A stretch of 64,000 nt of DNA from Pseudofabraea citricarpa. Taxonomy: Eukaryota; Ascomycota; Leotiomycetes; Helotiales; Dermateaceae. The notes under the pieces are model-generated. The model searched no databases, had not been told where the DNA came from, and was given only the letters and a program-made list of their open reading frames with translations. Made by a program: the position numbers and the translations under genes. Below, piece by piece: positions 48,100 to 61,500 of the stretch. Each line of letters begins with the position of its first letter. The first letter of the stretch is position 1. The stretch lies in assembly GCA_029641185.1 (NCBI GenBank), contig JAPWGK010000020.1, positions 795,239-859,238 of the forward strand. The letters run 5' to 3'.

Positions 48100-49059
48100 G
48101 ACTAATAAGAAGTTATCTTATACTATTACGAGGCGTTTATATAGAAAATAGTTATAAGTAAACGTAATAAATTAGTACGATCTTAGTAAAATCTTAGAAA
48201 AATCTTAGTATTAATATTATTATAATAAATAATTATCTTAGTAAAAAGAAAATAATTATAATAAATTATTATTATAAATTTATATAAACTTATAATAATA
48301 TTATATTATATTATAAATCTTTATTCCTAGAAACTCTCTTATATTTTTAGATAATTATAATTTATTAAATAAAATTATATAAAGTTTTATATAATTATAA
48401 TCTAACTAGAATAAACCTAGTAATTATAATAATATTAAAGATTAAATTATTATTAAATATATTTCTTAAAATAAAATATAAGATATAATAAAATTAAATT
48501 TATATAAAAAATATCTAAGTTATTATTTTTTTTTAGTTATTTAGTTTTTTTTATTTAGCTAACTTAAGAAACTAAAAAAAATAAATCCTTAGAAAAAAGA
48601 TTTTAATAAGTTATTCTTATATCTTATAATAAACTTTACTAGTAATATTTATATTTTAGGATCTTTTAATTTAGGTTTAATAAGATTTCCTTAGTTTTTT
48701 TAATTAATAAAAATTATATTAAAATTAACTTTTAATTTATTTTATTATTAATAATACTAAAATAATATATATATAAGTATTTTATTTTAATCGAGTTAAA
48801 AACTAGTTTTATTAAATTTCTAGAAGCTAAGAAATTTAACTTTAGATTATTATTATATAAGATTTTTAGAAACTAAAGAAATTAAGTTTAAGTTTATATT
48901 AAAAGTAATTATAAATATTTTTATTATAATTTAGATTTTATAATAATAAAAACTTATAAAATAATAAAACTTAATTTTATAAGAGATATAAAAAGTTATT
49001 ATTCCTAAGTAAGAAAATTAATAGCTTATTTATATAATAAGTAATATATTAAGATATAA
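48100..49059. other. AT-rich sequence left of the retroelement
   Basis: RIP-like composition but no visible similarity to the retroelement arms. It is probably a relic of another repeat, or flanking DNA hit by leakage. An imperfect hairpin made of T-rich and A-rich arms lies at about 48,540-48,590. Confidence 0.45.
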
Positions 49060-49255
49060 TATTATAAAATCTAGGATTAAATAATTTATTATATAAGAGA
49101 TTAAGATAACTAAGATAATCTACTTAGTAATAAGTATTATTCTTATATAAATACGCTTATTCTTATAATTTCTTATTCTTTTAATTAAATAATATAAATT
49201 ATATTTTTTATATTTTCTTAATTACTTAAATTATCTCTACTTTTATTATATAATA
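49060..49255 (+). repeat. 5' LTR of copy A
   Basis: 196 bp, starting TATTATAAAATCTAGG and ending TTATATAATA; TG...CA ends are expected to become TA...TA after RIP. A TATA box (TATATAAATA) sits at 49,144-49,153. The same sequence is at 56,432 (same strand) and 63,842 (opposite strand). Confidence 0.8.
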
Positions 49256-50599
49256 ATTATAAGCCTAGCTTATAATTAAAGCTTCCTAAAATTATATTTA
49301 AATTATAAGAAAGCTAGAAAATAATTATTCTTAAGTTTAGAATTTATTTATATTATTATAATCTCTAAAATAAACTAATAAAAAGCTAAGAAAATTATAA
49401 AAAGCGTAAATATTAATTTTCTTATATAAGTACTAATTATTAATAAGCTTATTAATAAGAAAATAATACTTAATCGATAATTATACTTAAATTAAGTAAT
49501 AAGTAATAAGCTTTCTAGACTAAAACCTAGCTTATTATAAGATATTATAATTATATATAAAAATATATAATATAAGCTTAATACTTAACTAAGAATTTAT
49601 ATTATAAAATAAATAAGTTAGTTATATAATATAATTAAATATTAAGTTTTTAAGTAATAAGTTAAGTAAATTATTTCTCTCTTAATTTTAATTCTAATTA
49701 ATATAATAATTAGGGAAAAAGAAAACTTAAGCTTATAAATAATAATTCGATTACTAAAATTATAACTTACGCTTACTAATAATAATATACTAATTATTAT
49801 TTACTAAGAATATAATAATATACTTAAGTAAATAAAGAAAAATAATATAAATCTTATATAATAATATTAAGAATAACTTAGAATATTTTAATAAGCTTAA
49901 GTATATAATATATTAGAAATATAAGGCTTACTTATAATTAAAAGTTTCTTATAATAATATTTATAAAAATAACTCTAAAATAAGAAAGATTTTAATTAAT
50001 AAAATATATTAAAATAAATAAGCTTAGATTCCTAGGTAAAATACTTAAGTAATATAAAAATTAATTTTTTATTCTAGTATATAAAAATTTAATCTAATTT
50101 ATAACTAAGAGAATAATAATTTTTATTATTCTTAGGAGAAATTAAATAATACTAGAAACTAATATATTAGCTTAACTTAATAAAAATAAAAGTAATCGTA
50201 TTTTTATTAAAATAAAAAAGATAAAAATATTTCTAGAAACTTTTAATATATTTATTTCTTAAGTATATTTTTATAAGAAGCTTAGGAAAAAATCTAAGAA
50301 ATCCTTTTTCTAAAAAAAATATTATATAATTCGAGATTATTTATAAAATAAGAATTAAAGTTTAATATATAATAAGTTTACTAAGAAAAATTAAAAGATA
50401 TTAAATTTTAAGAACTTATCCTAAAAAGAAAAGAAATTTTTTAAAAGTTTTACTAGTAAATACCTAGGGCTTATAAATATAATAATTTTAGACCTAAGAC
50501 TTATAATCTAATAACTAGATATAAATATTTATATAATTATAAACTTTTTAAGCTACTTATTATCTAATAATATACTTATTAATAATTATAAAGTTATTT

Positions 50600-53500
50600 A
50601 CTTAGTAAATAATAAGAAACTTCTTATTTTAAGCTTATTAATTAAAATAAATCTAGATAATATAATAAATATAAGAACTTTATATCTATTAATCTTATTT
50701 TATAATATTAAGATTATAAAAAACTATTAAATAAAGCGAATAAAAAAGAAATATTAAATTTAGTATTTTATAATATTAAAATAATTAAAAGTTTAATATT
50801 AATATAATATTAGAGATTTTTCTTAAGAAGATTAAAATTTAATATTATAAGTTTAATAGCTTATTAAGATATAAGAGTAAAAAGAAAAATATATATATTA
50901 AGAAGTTAAAACTTATTATTTAATATTATATTCTTAAAATATAAGTTACTTTCCTTTTACTTAAAATTTCTTATAAATATTCTCTTAAGTATTACTAGGA
51001 TCTTTATATTTCTTATAATTAAATAAAAGATAAAACTAAGACTTAAAAATTAAAAGAAGTTTTTATATCTAAGATTAAATTCTAAATAATTTTAATATAA
51101 TAAAATAAAATATCTTAGCCTAGTAACTTTAAGTATATTTATTAGATTAATTTATAATATAAAAATAAGCGAGATAAAATAAATAAAATATAAGTATTAT
51201 TTTATAACTTATATTAGCTAAAAAATATTAAAATAATTATTAAAAAAAAGATTATCTTAATTTTTCTAGAGAATTAATTAAAACTTATTTGATTTTAAAT
51301 ATAAGTATAATAACTCTTTTAAGCTACTTATAATTAAAAATAAATATAATAAGAAGCTTTTTAGTTTTATACTTAAGATAAAAAACTTATAAGAAAATAT
51401 ATTATTCTCTTAAGAACTTTAAGAGCTAAATAAAAACTTAATATAAGCTTTTAATTTATAAAATTAAATAAGATAATAATATATTTATAATTATAATTAA
51501 AAATATTACTTATTATTAGTATTAAATAAAAGAAATAAGTATTAATATTAAGCTTTTTTTAATATATATATATAAGATAAATAATAAAATAAAATAAGTT
51601 AAATAAAAAGTAATTATAAGATTTATAAAAATAAGAAAAAATATAAATCTTCTAATAAACTTATAACTAGAAATTATATTTATAAGAATCTTCTTATATA
51701 ATATTAGCTTATTTTAAGCTAATAATATAAAAACTTTAAATAAGATACTTAACTCTTAGTTTTACTTATATTTTTAATAATATAATCCTAAGTAAATTAT
51801 TAACTTAATAATAAATCTTTAATCTAATTAAAATAAGATTTATATATATAATTATTAGATATACTTATTAATTAAAGAATAAAAAGCTAGAAGCTTAATA
51901 AAAGCTTTTAAAACTAGATTATAAGCTTATATTAAATATTTAATAAAATATATTATATCTAATATTTATAAAATATAAGTTCTTATATTTAATAAAATTA
52001 TTATTACTAGAAATATTAAATTTAATAAAAATATTAGATATAATTTAACTAAAAAATAAGAAGAAAACTAATTACTTATAATTATTAGAATAATAATAAA
52101 TATAATTAAAATTAGGAAACCTAAGATTTAAGATATTAGATTAATACTTAGTAATTTAATTAGATAAAAAGATATAAGCTTTATAATTAAGTAAAATAAG
52201 AAGCTTATTATAAAAAATAATAATACTTCTTATTATTCTAGAAAATAATATTTTAGTCTCTTAAGAAATTAAGTCTTAAGTAAAAGCTAAAAAGCTAATA
52301 TAAGAAATTATATTAATATCTTTAGTAATTATAAAATAATAAAAAATAATTTATTTAATTAATTTTTAGGACTTTTATTTTCTTAATAATACTCTTAAAC
52401 CTAAAAATATATTAGCTTTAAGAAATAAAAATAATAATAAAATAATAAAAGCTAACTTAAATAATTTATTACTAAGAAGAATAATATCTTAGGTAATTAT
52501 ATAATAAAAGAGATTATATAACTAAGTAATAAGTTAATAAAAGCCTTTCTTAGGAAAAACCTAAAAGAAAAATCTTAGCTTAACTCCTAGAACTAAAATA
52601 TAAGTATAAGTATAAGAAATTTAATTTAATAATACGATCTAGTAAAAGACTCTAAGATAAAAATTATAAGAGCTCTAAGGAAAATAAAAAAAGTATAATA
52701 TATTCTTTTATAAAGATAAAAGATAAATAACTTAAAAAAATAATAAGTTAAGTTAAATATTAATATATTAATATACTTAATAACTTTTATTATATCTATT
52801 AGCTTAATTAATTAATAAGATAAAATAAAAATTATTTTAAAATAATATATATAATAATTATTATAATATTATAAATAAAAGTCTTAAGAGTAAATATATA
52901 AATAAATAATCTCTTAAGTAAACTTCTAAGTATTTATTAAAATAATATACTAAAAGTACTAAAATATTAGAAGAATCTAATAAATTATTTACTTAGTATT
53001 TATTTTAGAGATAATATAAGACTAAAGCTTCTAAAACCTAAAAAATAAAAACTATTAGTAAGTAATTAAGATCTTAGAAGTAAAAATTAAATTAATTCTT
53101 CTAAAGTAAGTATTTATATATAAACTAGACTTATCTAAAATAATAACCTAATACTAATTATAAATTATAATTTAAGATAATTTATAAGATAATAAATCAA
53201 TTATATTAACTTATATAATTACTCTTATATTATAATTATTTTAAGTAATAATAGTAATTATAATATACTTTAATCTTAAGTCTAAATAATTTAATATAAT
53301 TAATATATTTATTAATATCTTAAGAAGAAGAAAATAAAATTCTAGTTATTTACTTATTACCTAATAGATTTAAAATACTAGGAATATATATAAAAATCGA
53401 TTAAGTATTATATAACTTAAGAGACTTTTTTATTTTATAATTTTATAAATTCTTAGTTACTTTAAAAAAGCTAAATCTAATTATATATAAAAAAGACTTA

Positions 53501-54490
53501 TATATTTATATAAGCCTAGGATCTAAAATCTTAGTTATATTTTATATTAATAATATATAAGTATTATATTATAAGAGTAATAAAACTAAAGCCTAAGAGA
53601 TTATTTATAAACTTAATAAAATATATAAGCTTAAAGACCTTAAGAATATAAAATAATTCCTAGGAATATATATTATTAGAAATTAAGCTTAGAAAAAGAT
53701 ATAATTAATTTATAATATATATATTAAAAAGGTTATTATTAGATTTAATTTAATAAATAAAAAGTACTTAAGTATTTTATTACTAATAATAAAGTTTATA
53801 AAAAATATAAGATAAGTCTCTAGAACTTAAATTAAAAAGTATTAAGAAAAGTAAGCTTAATATTATATATTATAATTATAATTAGATTAAATATAATTTT
53901 TATAACTTTTTAACTTTCTTACTTCTTAATTAATCTAAGTATAAAATATCTTATAATTATAAATTAAATAATTAAGTATCTTTTTAGAATATACTTTCTT
54001 AATAATATAATTTAATTATAAGCTTAGTAAAATCTAGATATTAATCGTATTAAATATATCTTTTATAAATAATATAAAAATATAATACTTTTTATATAAT
54101 TATATAATCTTTTTATTTAATAGTTTAATTACTTAGAAAATAATATATTAATTAAATATATTTATATTAATTATAAAAGCTAAACTTTAGGATATTAAGT
54201 TTATAATAAAAGAAATTATAGCTTTTTAGAGATTTTTAAAAAATTAAGTCTAAAAATTAAAAAGTTATAAATAATCTTTTATAATAATTAATAAACGATT
54301 TATTTAATTATTAGAGAAAATATAAGAATCGTAACTAAGCTAAGATATATAAATATTTAGAATATATAATTATACTAAGAGTATAATAAAAATATTTTTA
54401 AAATATCTTATATTCTTATAAATAATATATTAGCTAATAATCTTATAAAAAATCTTTCTTAATATAAGTTTAAATATTTTTCGAGTTTTA
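50600..54490 (+). pseudogene. Degenerate copia pol (integrase, reverse transcriptase, RNase H) of copy A
   Basis: Recognised through three short relics. Integrase tail: IIITRNIKFN at 51,997-52,026. Reverse transcriptase: ILVIFYINNI at 53,528-53,557, where the family has YVDD; each change is a G-to-A as expected from RIP, and the following DLKNIK-stop-FLGI pattern at about 53,636-53,670 matches the copia segment after the active site. End of RNase H: NNILANNLIKNL at about 54,421-54,456. These lie in different frames, so indels have occurred as well as stops. The start coordinate is approximate. Confidence 0.75.
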
Positions 54491-56431
54491 TTTAATATAT
54501 AAGATACTTATAATAAGATAAAAAAGTAATTTTAAAAAGTAAAAAATTTTTTATTTTTATTTATATTTTTATTTATAAATTTCTTTTATTTAAGTAAAAC
54601 GTTTTAAAATATAATAATAATTATTAAAGTTATAATAAGAAATATTCCTAAGTAATATTTATAAGTTACTAAGCTTATACTTATATAAATAATTAAATAA
54701 AAATAAACTAAGCTTTTAATTAAGTAAAATATTAATTATATTACTAGTTATTTTTATAAAATAAGTTTTCTTTTTATCTTATTTATTAAGACTAATAAAC
54801 CTAGAGTTATATTTATAATTATAAATTCTCTTAACTTATTTTAACTTATTATAATTAATATCTAGTTCTAAAGCCTAATAAATAATTAAATAATACTTTC
54901 TTTAGATCCTAAGAGTAATAAATTAATAAAATTCTTACTTAGGGAAATATAAGAAATATATCTTAAAAAAAAAAAAGCTTTTTCTTAAAAAATAATAATA
55001 AAATACTTAATAAAAGATAAAACTAAATTAAAATTAAGATATAAATATATTTAGATAAATATAATAAATAATATTTACTTTTATTAATAATCTTAAAATA
55101 ATAATTATTACTTTTATTACTTAAAATACTTTTTAAGTAACTAAGATAAGAAATTAAATATTTATTCTTAATAATCTAAAAAGTTTTCTTAGAGACTTTA
55201 TACTAAGATTCTTAATATTAAGCTTCTAGTATCTAGAAAGCTAATTAAGATCTTCCTTATAATAAATATAATACTTATAAAAGTAGCGTTTATATTTAAT
55301 AATATATTAATTAAAAGATATTATTATTATTTTTATTATTATTAGATAAATTATTTAACTAAAAGAAAATAATATTATCTAGACTCTTAAGAAGCTTAGT
55401 ATTATTATTCTTATAAGTATAAGTAAATATAAGTTAGTTTATATAATTATACTTAGTATATAAAATAATTAGATAATAATTAGTAATAAAATAAATATTA
55501 GATAAAAATACTTATAAGAAAAAATAAATTTTTTAAAATAAGAAACTTCTTATAATTAGAGTTATTAGTTTTATTAGTAAGATACTTAGACTTTTTCTTA
55601 AGAGCTAAGAAGTTATATTAGAATTTCTTATATATAATAAATATACGCTTAAGATAAAAGTTATAATTAATATATAAATTAATAGAAATTATCTTAATTT
55701 AATTAAAATCCCTAGGATATTATACTAGAATAAGAATACTTATTAGAAGTAAACTAAATAAAGAAAAAAAATAAAAGAATAAATTATATAAGAAATAAAA
55801 GATATATTAGCTAGCTTAATATTAATAATAAAAATATTATAATAGGTTATAGTAAGCTTATTAGTAAATATATTTCTAACTTAAGGAAGAATTATAAATA
55901 TTTATAACTTATAAAATAATAAGTAAATAATATAAAATATAAAAGATTATTTATATATTAAAGAAAAAGAAAAAAAAAGAAATAAATCTTATAAAAGTCT
56001 CTTTTATTTTATATACTTTTAATAGATTTTTTACTTTTATCTTATAAGTCGTATAAAATATTTTTAATTTACTTATTAAAAAGAGTAAATAATAAGAAAA
56101 AGAAAAAAAAGAATAAAAGAAATACTTAAGTATTATATAATATATAATTAAGATTAAGATTAAGATTATAAGAGAAAAGAAAATATAAAATAAGAATTTA
56201 TAAGTAATTTTAATTTATAAAATAATAATTAGTTACTCTAGTATTAGCAATTAAGAAGATTAAAATAATATAAGAAACTTTTAATTTATAAACTTAATCT
56301 AATAATTCATTAATAAATAATTATATATAATATAATTACTTAATTTATATTATTTACTTATTTAGGATAATATATTAATCTTATACTTTTAGAAAGTAAT
56401 ACGTATACTAAGTATAATAAATTATAAGATA

Positions 56432-56627
56432 TATTATAAAATCTAAGATTAATAATTTATTATATAAGAGATTAAATAACTAAGATAATTTACTTAGTAA
56501 TAAATATTATTCTTATATAAATACGCTCTTTCTTATAATCTCTTACTTCTTTTAAATTAGATAATATAAATTATACTTTTTACGCTTTCTTAATTACTTA
56601 AACTAACTTTACTTTTATTATATAATA
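56432..56627 (+). repeat. 3' LTR of copy A (centre of the palindrome)
   Basis: 196 bp, the same length as the 5' LTR and alignable along its whole length, with TATATAAATA at 56,514-56,523. It lies between the two convergent arms. The sequence immediately right of it is the reverse complement of an internal part of copy A. Confidence 0.8.
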
Positions 56628-57480
56628 ATTAGATAATTATATTATATACGATTATTTATTAACTAAATTATTAGATTAAGTTTATAAATTAGAGATTTTC
56701 TTATATTATCTTTAGTTCTCTTAATCTAGCTAATACTAGGAGTAACCTAATTATTATTCTATAAATTAGGGATTCTACTTATAAAATCCTTATTTTATAA
56801 CTTTTTTCTTTTTCTCTCTTATAATTTTAATCTTAATCTTAATTATAATTATAATATTATTAAATTTAAGTATTTTTTTTATTCTTTTTCTTTTTCTTTT
56901 TATTATTCGCTTTTTTTAATAAATAAATTAAAGATATCTTATATTACTTATAAGATAAAAATAAAAAACCTATTAAAGATATATAAAATAAAAGAGACTT
57001 TTATAAAATTTATTTCTTTTTTTTTCTTTTTCTTAATATATAAATAATCTTTTATATTTTATATTATTTACTTATTATTTTATAAGCTATAAATATTTAT
57101 AATTCTTCTTAAGTTAGAAATATATTTACTAATAAACTTATATAACCTATTATAATACTTTTTATTATTAATATTAAGCTAGCTAATATATCTTTTATTT
57201 CTTATATAATTTATTCTTTTATTCTTTTTTCTTTTATTTAGTTTACTTCTAATAAGTATTTTTATTCTAGTATAATATCCTAGGGATTTTAATTAACTTA
57301 AGATAACTTTTATTAATTTATAATTAATAACTTTTATCCTAAGTATATATTTATTATATATAAGAAATTCTAATATAACTTTTTAATTCTTAAGAAAAAG
57401 TCTAAGTATCTTATTAATAAAACTAATAATTTTAATTATAAGAAGTTTCTTATTTTAAAAGATTTATTTTTTTCTTATAA

Positions 57481-58136
57481 GTATTTTTATCTAATATTTA
57501 TATTATTATTAACTATTATCTAATTATTTTATATAATAAGTATAATCGTATAACTTAGCTTATATCTACTTATATTTATAAGAGTAATACTTTTAAGTTT
57601 CTTAAGGATTTAAATAATATTATTTTCTTTTATTTAGATAATTTATCTAATAATAATAAAAATAATAATAATACCTTTAATTAATATATTATTAAATATA
57701 AATATTATTTTTATAAGTATTATATTTATTAAAAGAAGGATTCTAATTAGCTTTCTAAATACTAGAAGCTTAATATTAAAAAGCTTAATATAAAGTCTTC
57801 TAAGAAAACTTTTTAGGTTTCTAAGAATAAATACTTAATTTCTTATCTTAGTTATTTAAAAAACGCTTTAAGTAATAAAAATAATAATTATTATTTTAAG
57901 ATTATTAATAAAAATAAGTATTATTTATTATATTTATCTAAATATATTTATATCTTAATTCTTAATTTAGTTTTATCTTTTATTAAGCGTTTTATTATTA
58001 TTTTTTAAGATAAAGCTTTTTTTTCTTTTAAGATATATTCTTATATTTTCTTAAGTAAGAATTTTATTAATTTATTACTCTTAGAATCTAAAGAAATATT
58101 ACTTAGTTATTTATTAGACTTTAGAACTAGATATTA
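57481..58136 (+). pseudogene. Stop-poor reading frame antisense to pol, in the 3' part of copy B
   Basis: One frame, starting GTA at 57,481 and ending TAA at 58,134-58,136, contains only seven internal stops in about 217 codons (all TAA or TAG), far fewer than expected by chance at this base composition. RIP turns Gln and Trp codons into such stops, so an ancient coding frame is likely. It continues upstream in another frame from about 57,390. A Tyr-rich stretch at about 57,697-57,735 (KYKYYFYKYYIY) could be a former Cys/His cluster like a gag zinc knuckle, because RIP turns TGT and CAT into TAT. The strand is opposite to copy B's pol. The identity is unproven. Confidence 0.5.
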
Positions 58137-58529
58137 ATTATAATAAATTAAAATAAGTTAAAAGAATTTATAATTATAAGTATAATTTTAGATTTATTAG
58201 TTCTAATAAATAAAATAAGAAAAAAACTTATCTTATAAAAATAACTAATAATATAATTAATATTTTACTTAGTTAAAAGTTTAGTTTATTTTTATTTAGT
58301 TATTTATATAAATATAAGCTTAATAACTTATAAGTATTACTTAGAAACGCTTTTTATTATAACTTTAATAATTATTATTATATTTTAAAGTATTTTACTT
58401 AAATAAAAGAAATTTATAAATAAAAATATAAATAAAAGTAAAAACTCTTTTACTTTTTAAAATTATTTTTCTATCTTATTATAAGTATCTTATATATTAA
58501 GTAAAACTTAAAAATATTTAAACTTATAT

Positions 58530-61500
58530 TAAGAGAGATTTTTTATAAAACTATTAGCTAATATATTATTTATAAAAATATAAGATACTTTAAAAGTATT
58601 TTTATTATATTTTTAGTATAATTATATATTCTAAATATTTATATATCTTAGCTTAGTTATAATTCTTATATTTTCTCTAATAATTAGATAAATCGTTTAT
58701 TAGTTATTATAAAAGATTATTTATAACTTCTTAATTTTTAGACTTAATTCTTTAAAAAGCCTCTAAAAAGCTATAATTTCTTTTATTATAAACTTAATAT
58801 TCTAAAGTTTAGCTTTTATAATTAATATAAATATATTTAGTTAATATATTATTTTCTAAGTAATTAAACTACTAAATAAAGAAATTATATAATTATATAA
58901 AAAATATTATATTTTTATATTATTTATAAAAGATATATCTAATATAATTAGTATCTAGATTTTACTAAGCTTATAACTAAATTATATTACTAGGAAATAT
59001 ATTCTAAAAAGATACTTAATTATTTAATTTATAGTTATAAGATATTTTATATTTAGATTAATTAAGAAATAAAAGAGCTAAAAAACTATAAAAGTTACGT
59101 CTAGTTTAATTATAATTATAATATATAATATTAAGCTTATTTTTTCTTAATATTTCTTAACTTAAGCTTTAGAAGTTTATCTTATATTTTTTATAAACTT
59201 TATTATTAGTAATAAAATACTTAGGTATTTTTTATCTACTAAATTAAATCTAATAATAACTTTTTTAATATATATATTATAAACTAATTATATCTTTTTC
59301 TAAGCTTAATCTCTAATAATATATATTCTTAGGAATTATTTTATATCTTTAAGGTTTTTAAGCTTATACGTTTTATTAAATTTATAAATAATCTCTTAGG
59401 CTTTAGTTTTATTATTCTTATAATATAATACTTATATATTATTAATATAAAATATAATTAAGACTTTAGATCCTAGGCTTATATAAATATATAAGTCTTT
59501 TTTATATATAATTAGATTTAGCTTTTTTAAAGTAACTAAGAATTTATAGAATTATAAAGTAAAAAAATCTCTTAAGTTATATAATACTTAATTAATCTTT
59601 ATATATATTCCTAGTATTTTAAATCTATTAGATAATAAATAAGTAACTAGAGCTTTATTTTCTCCTCTTAAGATATTAATAAATATATTAATTATATTAA
59701 ATTATTTAGACTTAAGATTAAAGTATATTATAATTATTATTATTACTTAAAATAATTATAATATAAAAGTAATTATATAAGTTAATATAATTAATTTATT
59801 ATCTTATAAATTATTTTAAATTATAATTTATAATTAATATTAAGTTATTATTTTAAACGAGTTTAGTTTATATATAAATACTTATTTTAGAGGGATTAGT
59901 TTAGTTTTTACTTCTAAGATCTTAATTACTTATTAATAATTTTTATCTTTTAAGTTTTAAAATTTTAGTCTTATATTATCTCTAAAATAAATATTAAATA
60001 AATAATTTATTAGATTCTTCTAATATTTTAGTACTTTTAGTATATTATTTTAATAAATACTTAGAAATTTACTTAAGAGGCTACTTATTTATATATTTAC
60101 TCTTAAGACTTTTATTTATAATATTATAATAATTATTATATATATTATTTTAAAATAATCTTTATTTTATCTTACTAACTAATTAAGCTAATAAGTATAA
60201 TAAAAGTTATTAAGTATATTAATATATTAATATTTAGCTTAACTTATTATTTTTTTAAGCTACTTATCTTTTATTTTTATAAAAGAATATATTATACTTT
60301 TTTTACTTTTTCTAGAGCTCTTATAATTTTTATCTTAGAATCTTTTATTAGATTATATTATTAGACTAAATTTCTTATACTTATACTTATATTTTAGTTC
60401 TAGGAGCTAAGCTAAGGTTTTTTCTCTAAGTTTTTCCTAAGAAAGCTTTTATTAACCTATTACTTAATTATATAATTCCTTTTATTATATAATTACCTAA
60501 GATATTATTCTTCTTAGTAATAAATTACTTAAGTTAACTTTTATTATTTTATTATTATTTTTATTTTCTAAAGCTAATATACTTTTAGGTTTAAGAGTAT
60601 TATTAAAAGATAAAAGTCCTAAAAGTTAATTAAATAAATTATTCTTTTATTACTTTATAATTACTAAAAGTATTAATATAACTTCTTATATTAGCTTTTT
60701 AGCTTTTACTTAAGACTCGATCTCTTAAGAAACTAAAATATTACTTCTTAGATTAATAAGAGTATTATTACTTCTTTTAATAAGCTTTTTATTTTACTTA
60801 ATTATAAGACTTATATTTTCTTATTTAATTAGATTACTAAGTATTAATTTAATATCTTAAATTTTAGGTTCTTTAATTTTAATTATATTTATTATTATTT
60901 TAATAATTATAAGTAATTAGTTTTTTTTTTATTTTTTATTTAGATTATATCTAATATTCTTATTAAATCTAATATTTCTAGTAATAATAATTCTATTAAA
61001 TATAAGAACTTATACTTTATAAATATTAAATATAATATATTTTATTAAATATCTAATATAAGCTTATAATTTAATTTTAAAAGCTTTTATTAAGCTCCTA
61101 GCTTTTTATTCTTTAATTAATAAGTATATCTAATAGCTATATATATAAATCTTATTTTAATTAAGTTAGAGATTTATTATTAAGTTAATAATCTACTTAG
61201 GATTATATTATTAAAAGTATAAATAAAACTAGAAGTTAAATATCTTATTTAAGGTTTTTATATTATTAGCTTAGAATAAGTTAATATTATATAAGAAGAT
61301 TCTTATAAGTATAATTTTTAGTTATAAGCTTACTAAAAGGTTTATATTCTCTTTTATCTTTATAGATCTTATAATTATTTTTTATCTAGCTTATTTTACT
61401 TTATTATTTATCTTATATATATATATTAGAGAAAGCTTAAGGTTAATATTTATTTCTTTTATTTAATATTAGTAATAAGTAATATCTTTAATTATAATTA

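Larger units (their letters stand above)
49060..56627 (+). mobile_element. RIP-inactivated Ty1/copia-type LTR retrotransposon, copy A
   Basis: Bounded by two direct copies of a 196-bp LTR (49,060-49,255 and 56,432-56,627). Between them, in order: leader (AAGCCTAGCTTATAATTAAA just after the LTR, also found in copy B), a region where gag and protease should lie (49.3-50.6 kb, not readable), the integrase-tail relic IIITRNIKFN at 51,997-52,026, the reverse transcriptase relic with YINN at 53,543-53,554, and the pol end relic LANNLIKNL near 54,430-54,456. Integrase before reverse transcriptase is the copia order. All frames are broken by TAA/TAG and frame changes. About 1.9 kb follows pol before the 3' LTR, long for a copia element. 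The full length is about 7.6 kb. Confidence 0.85.
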
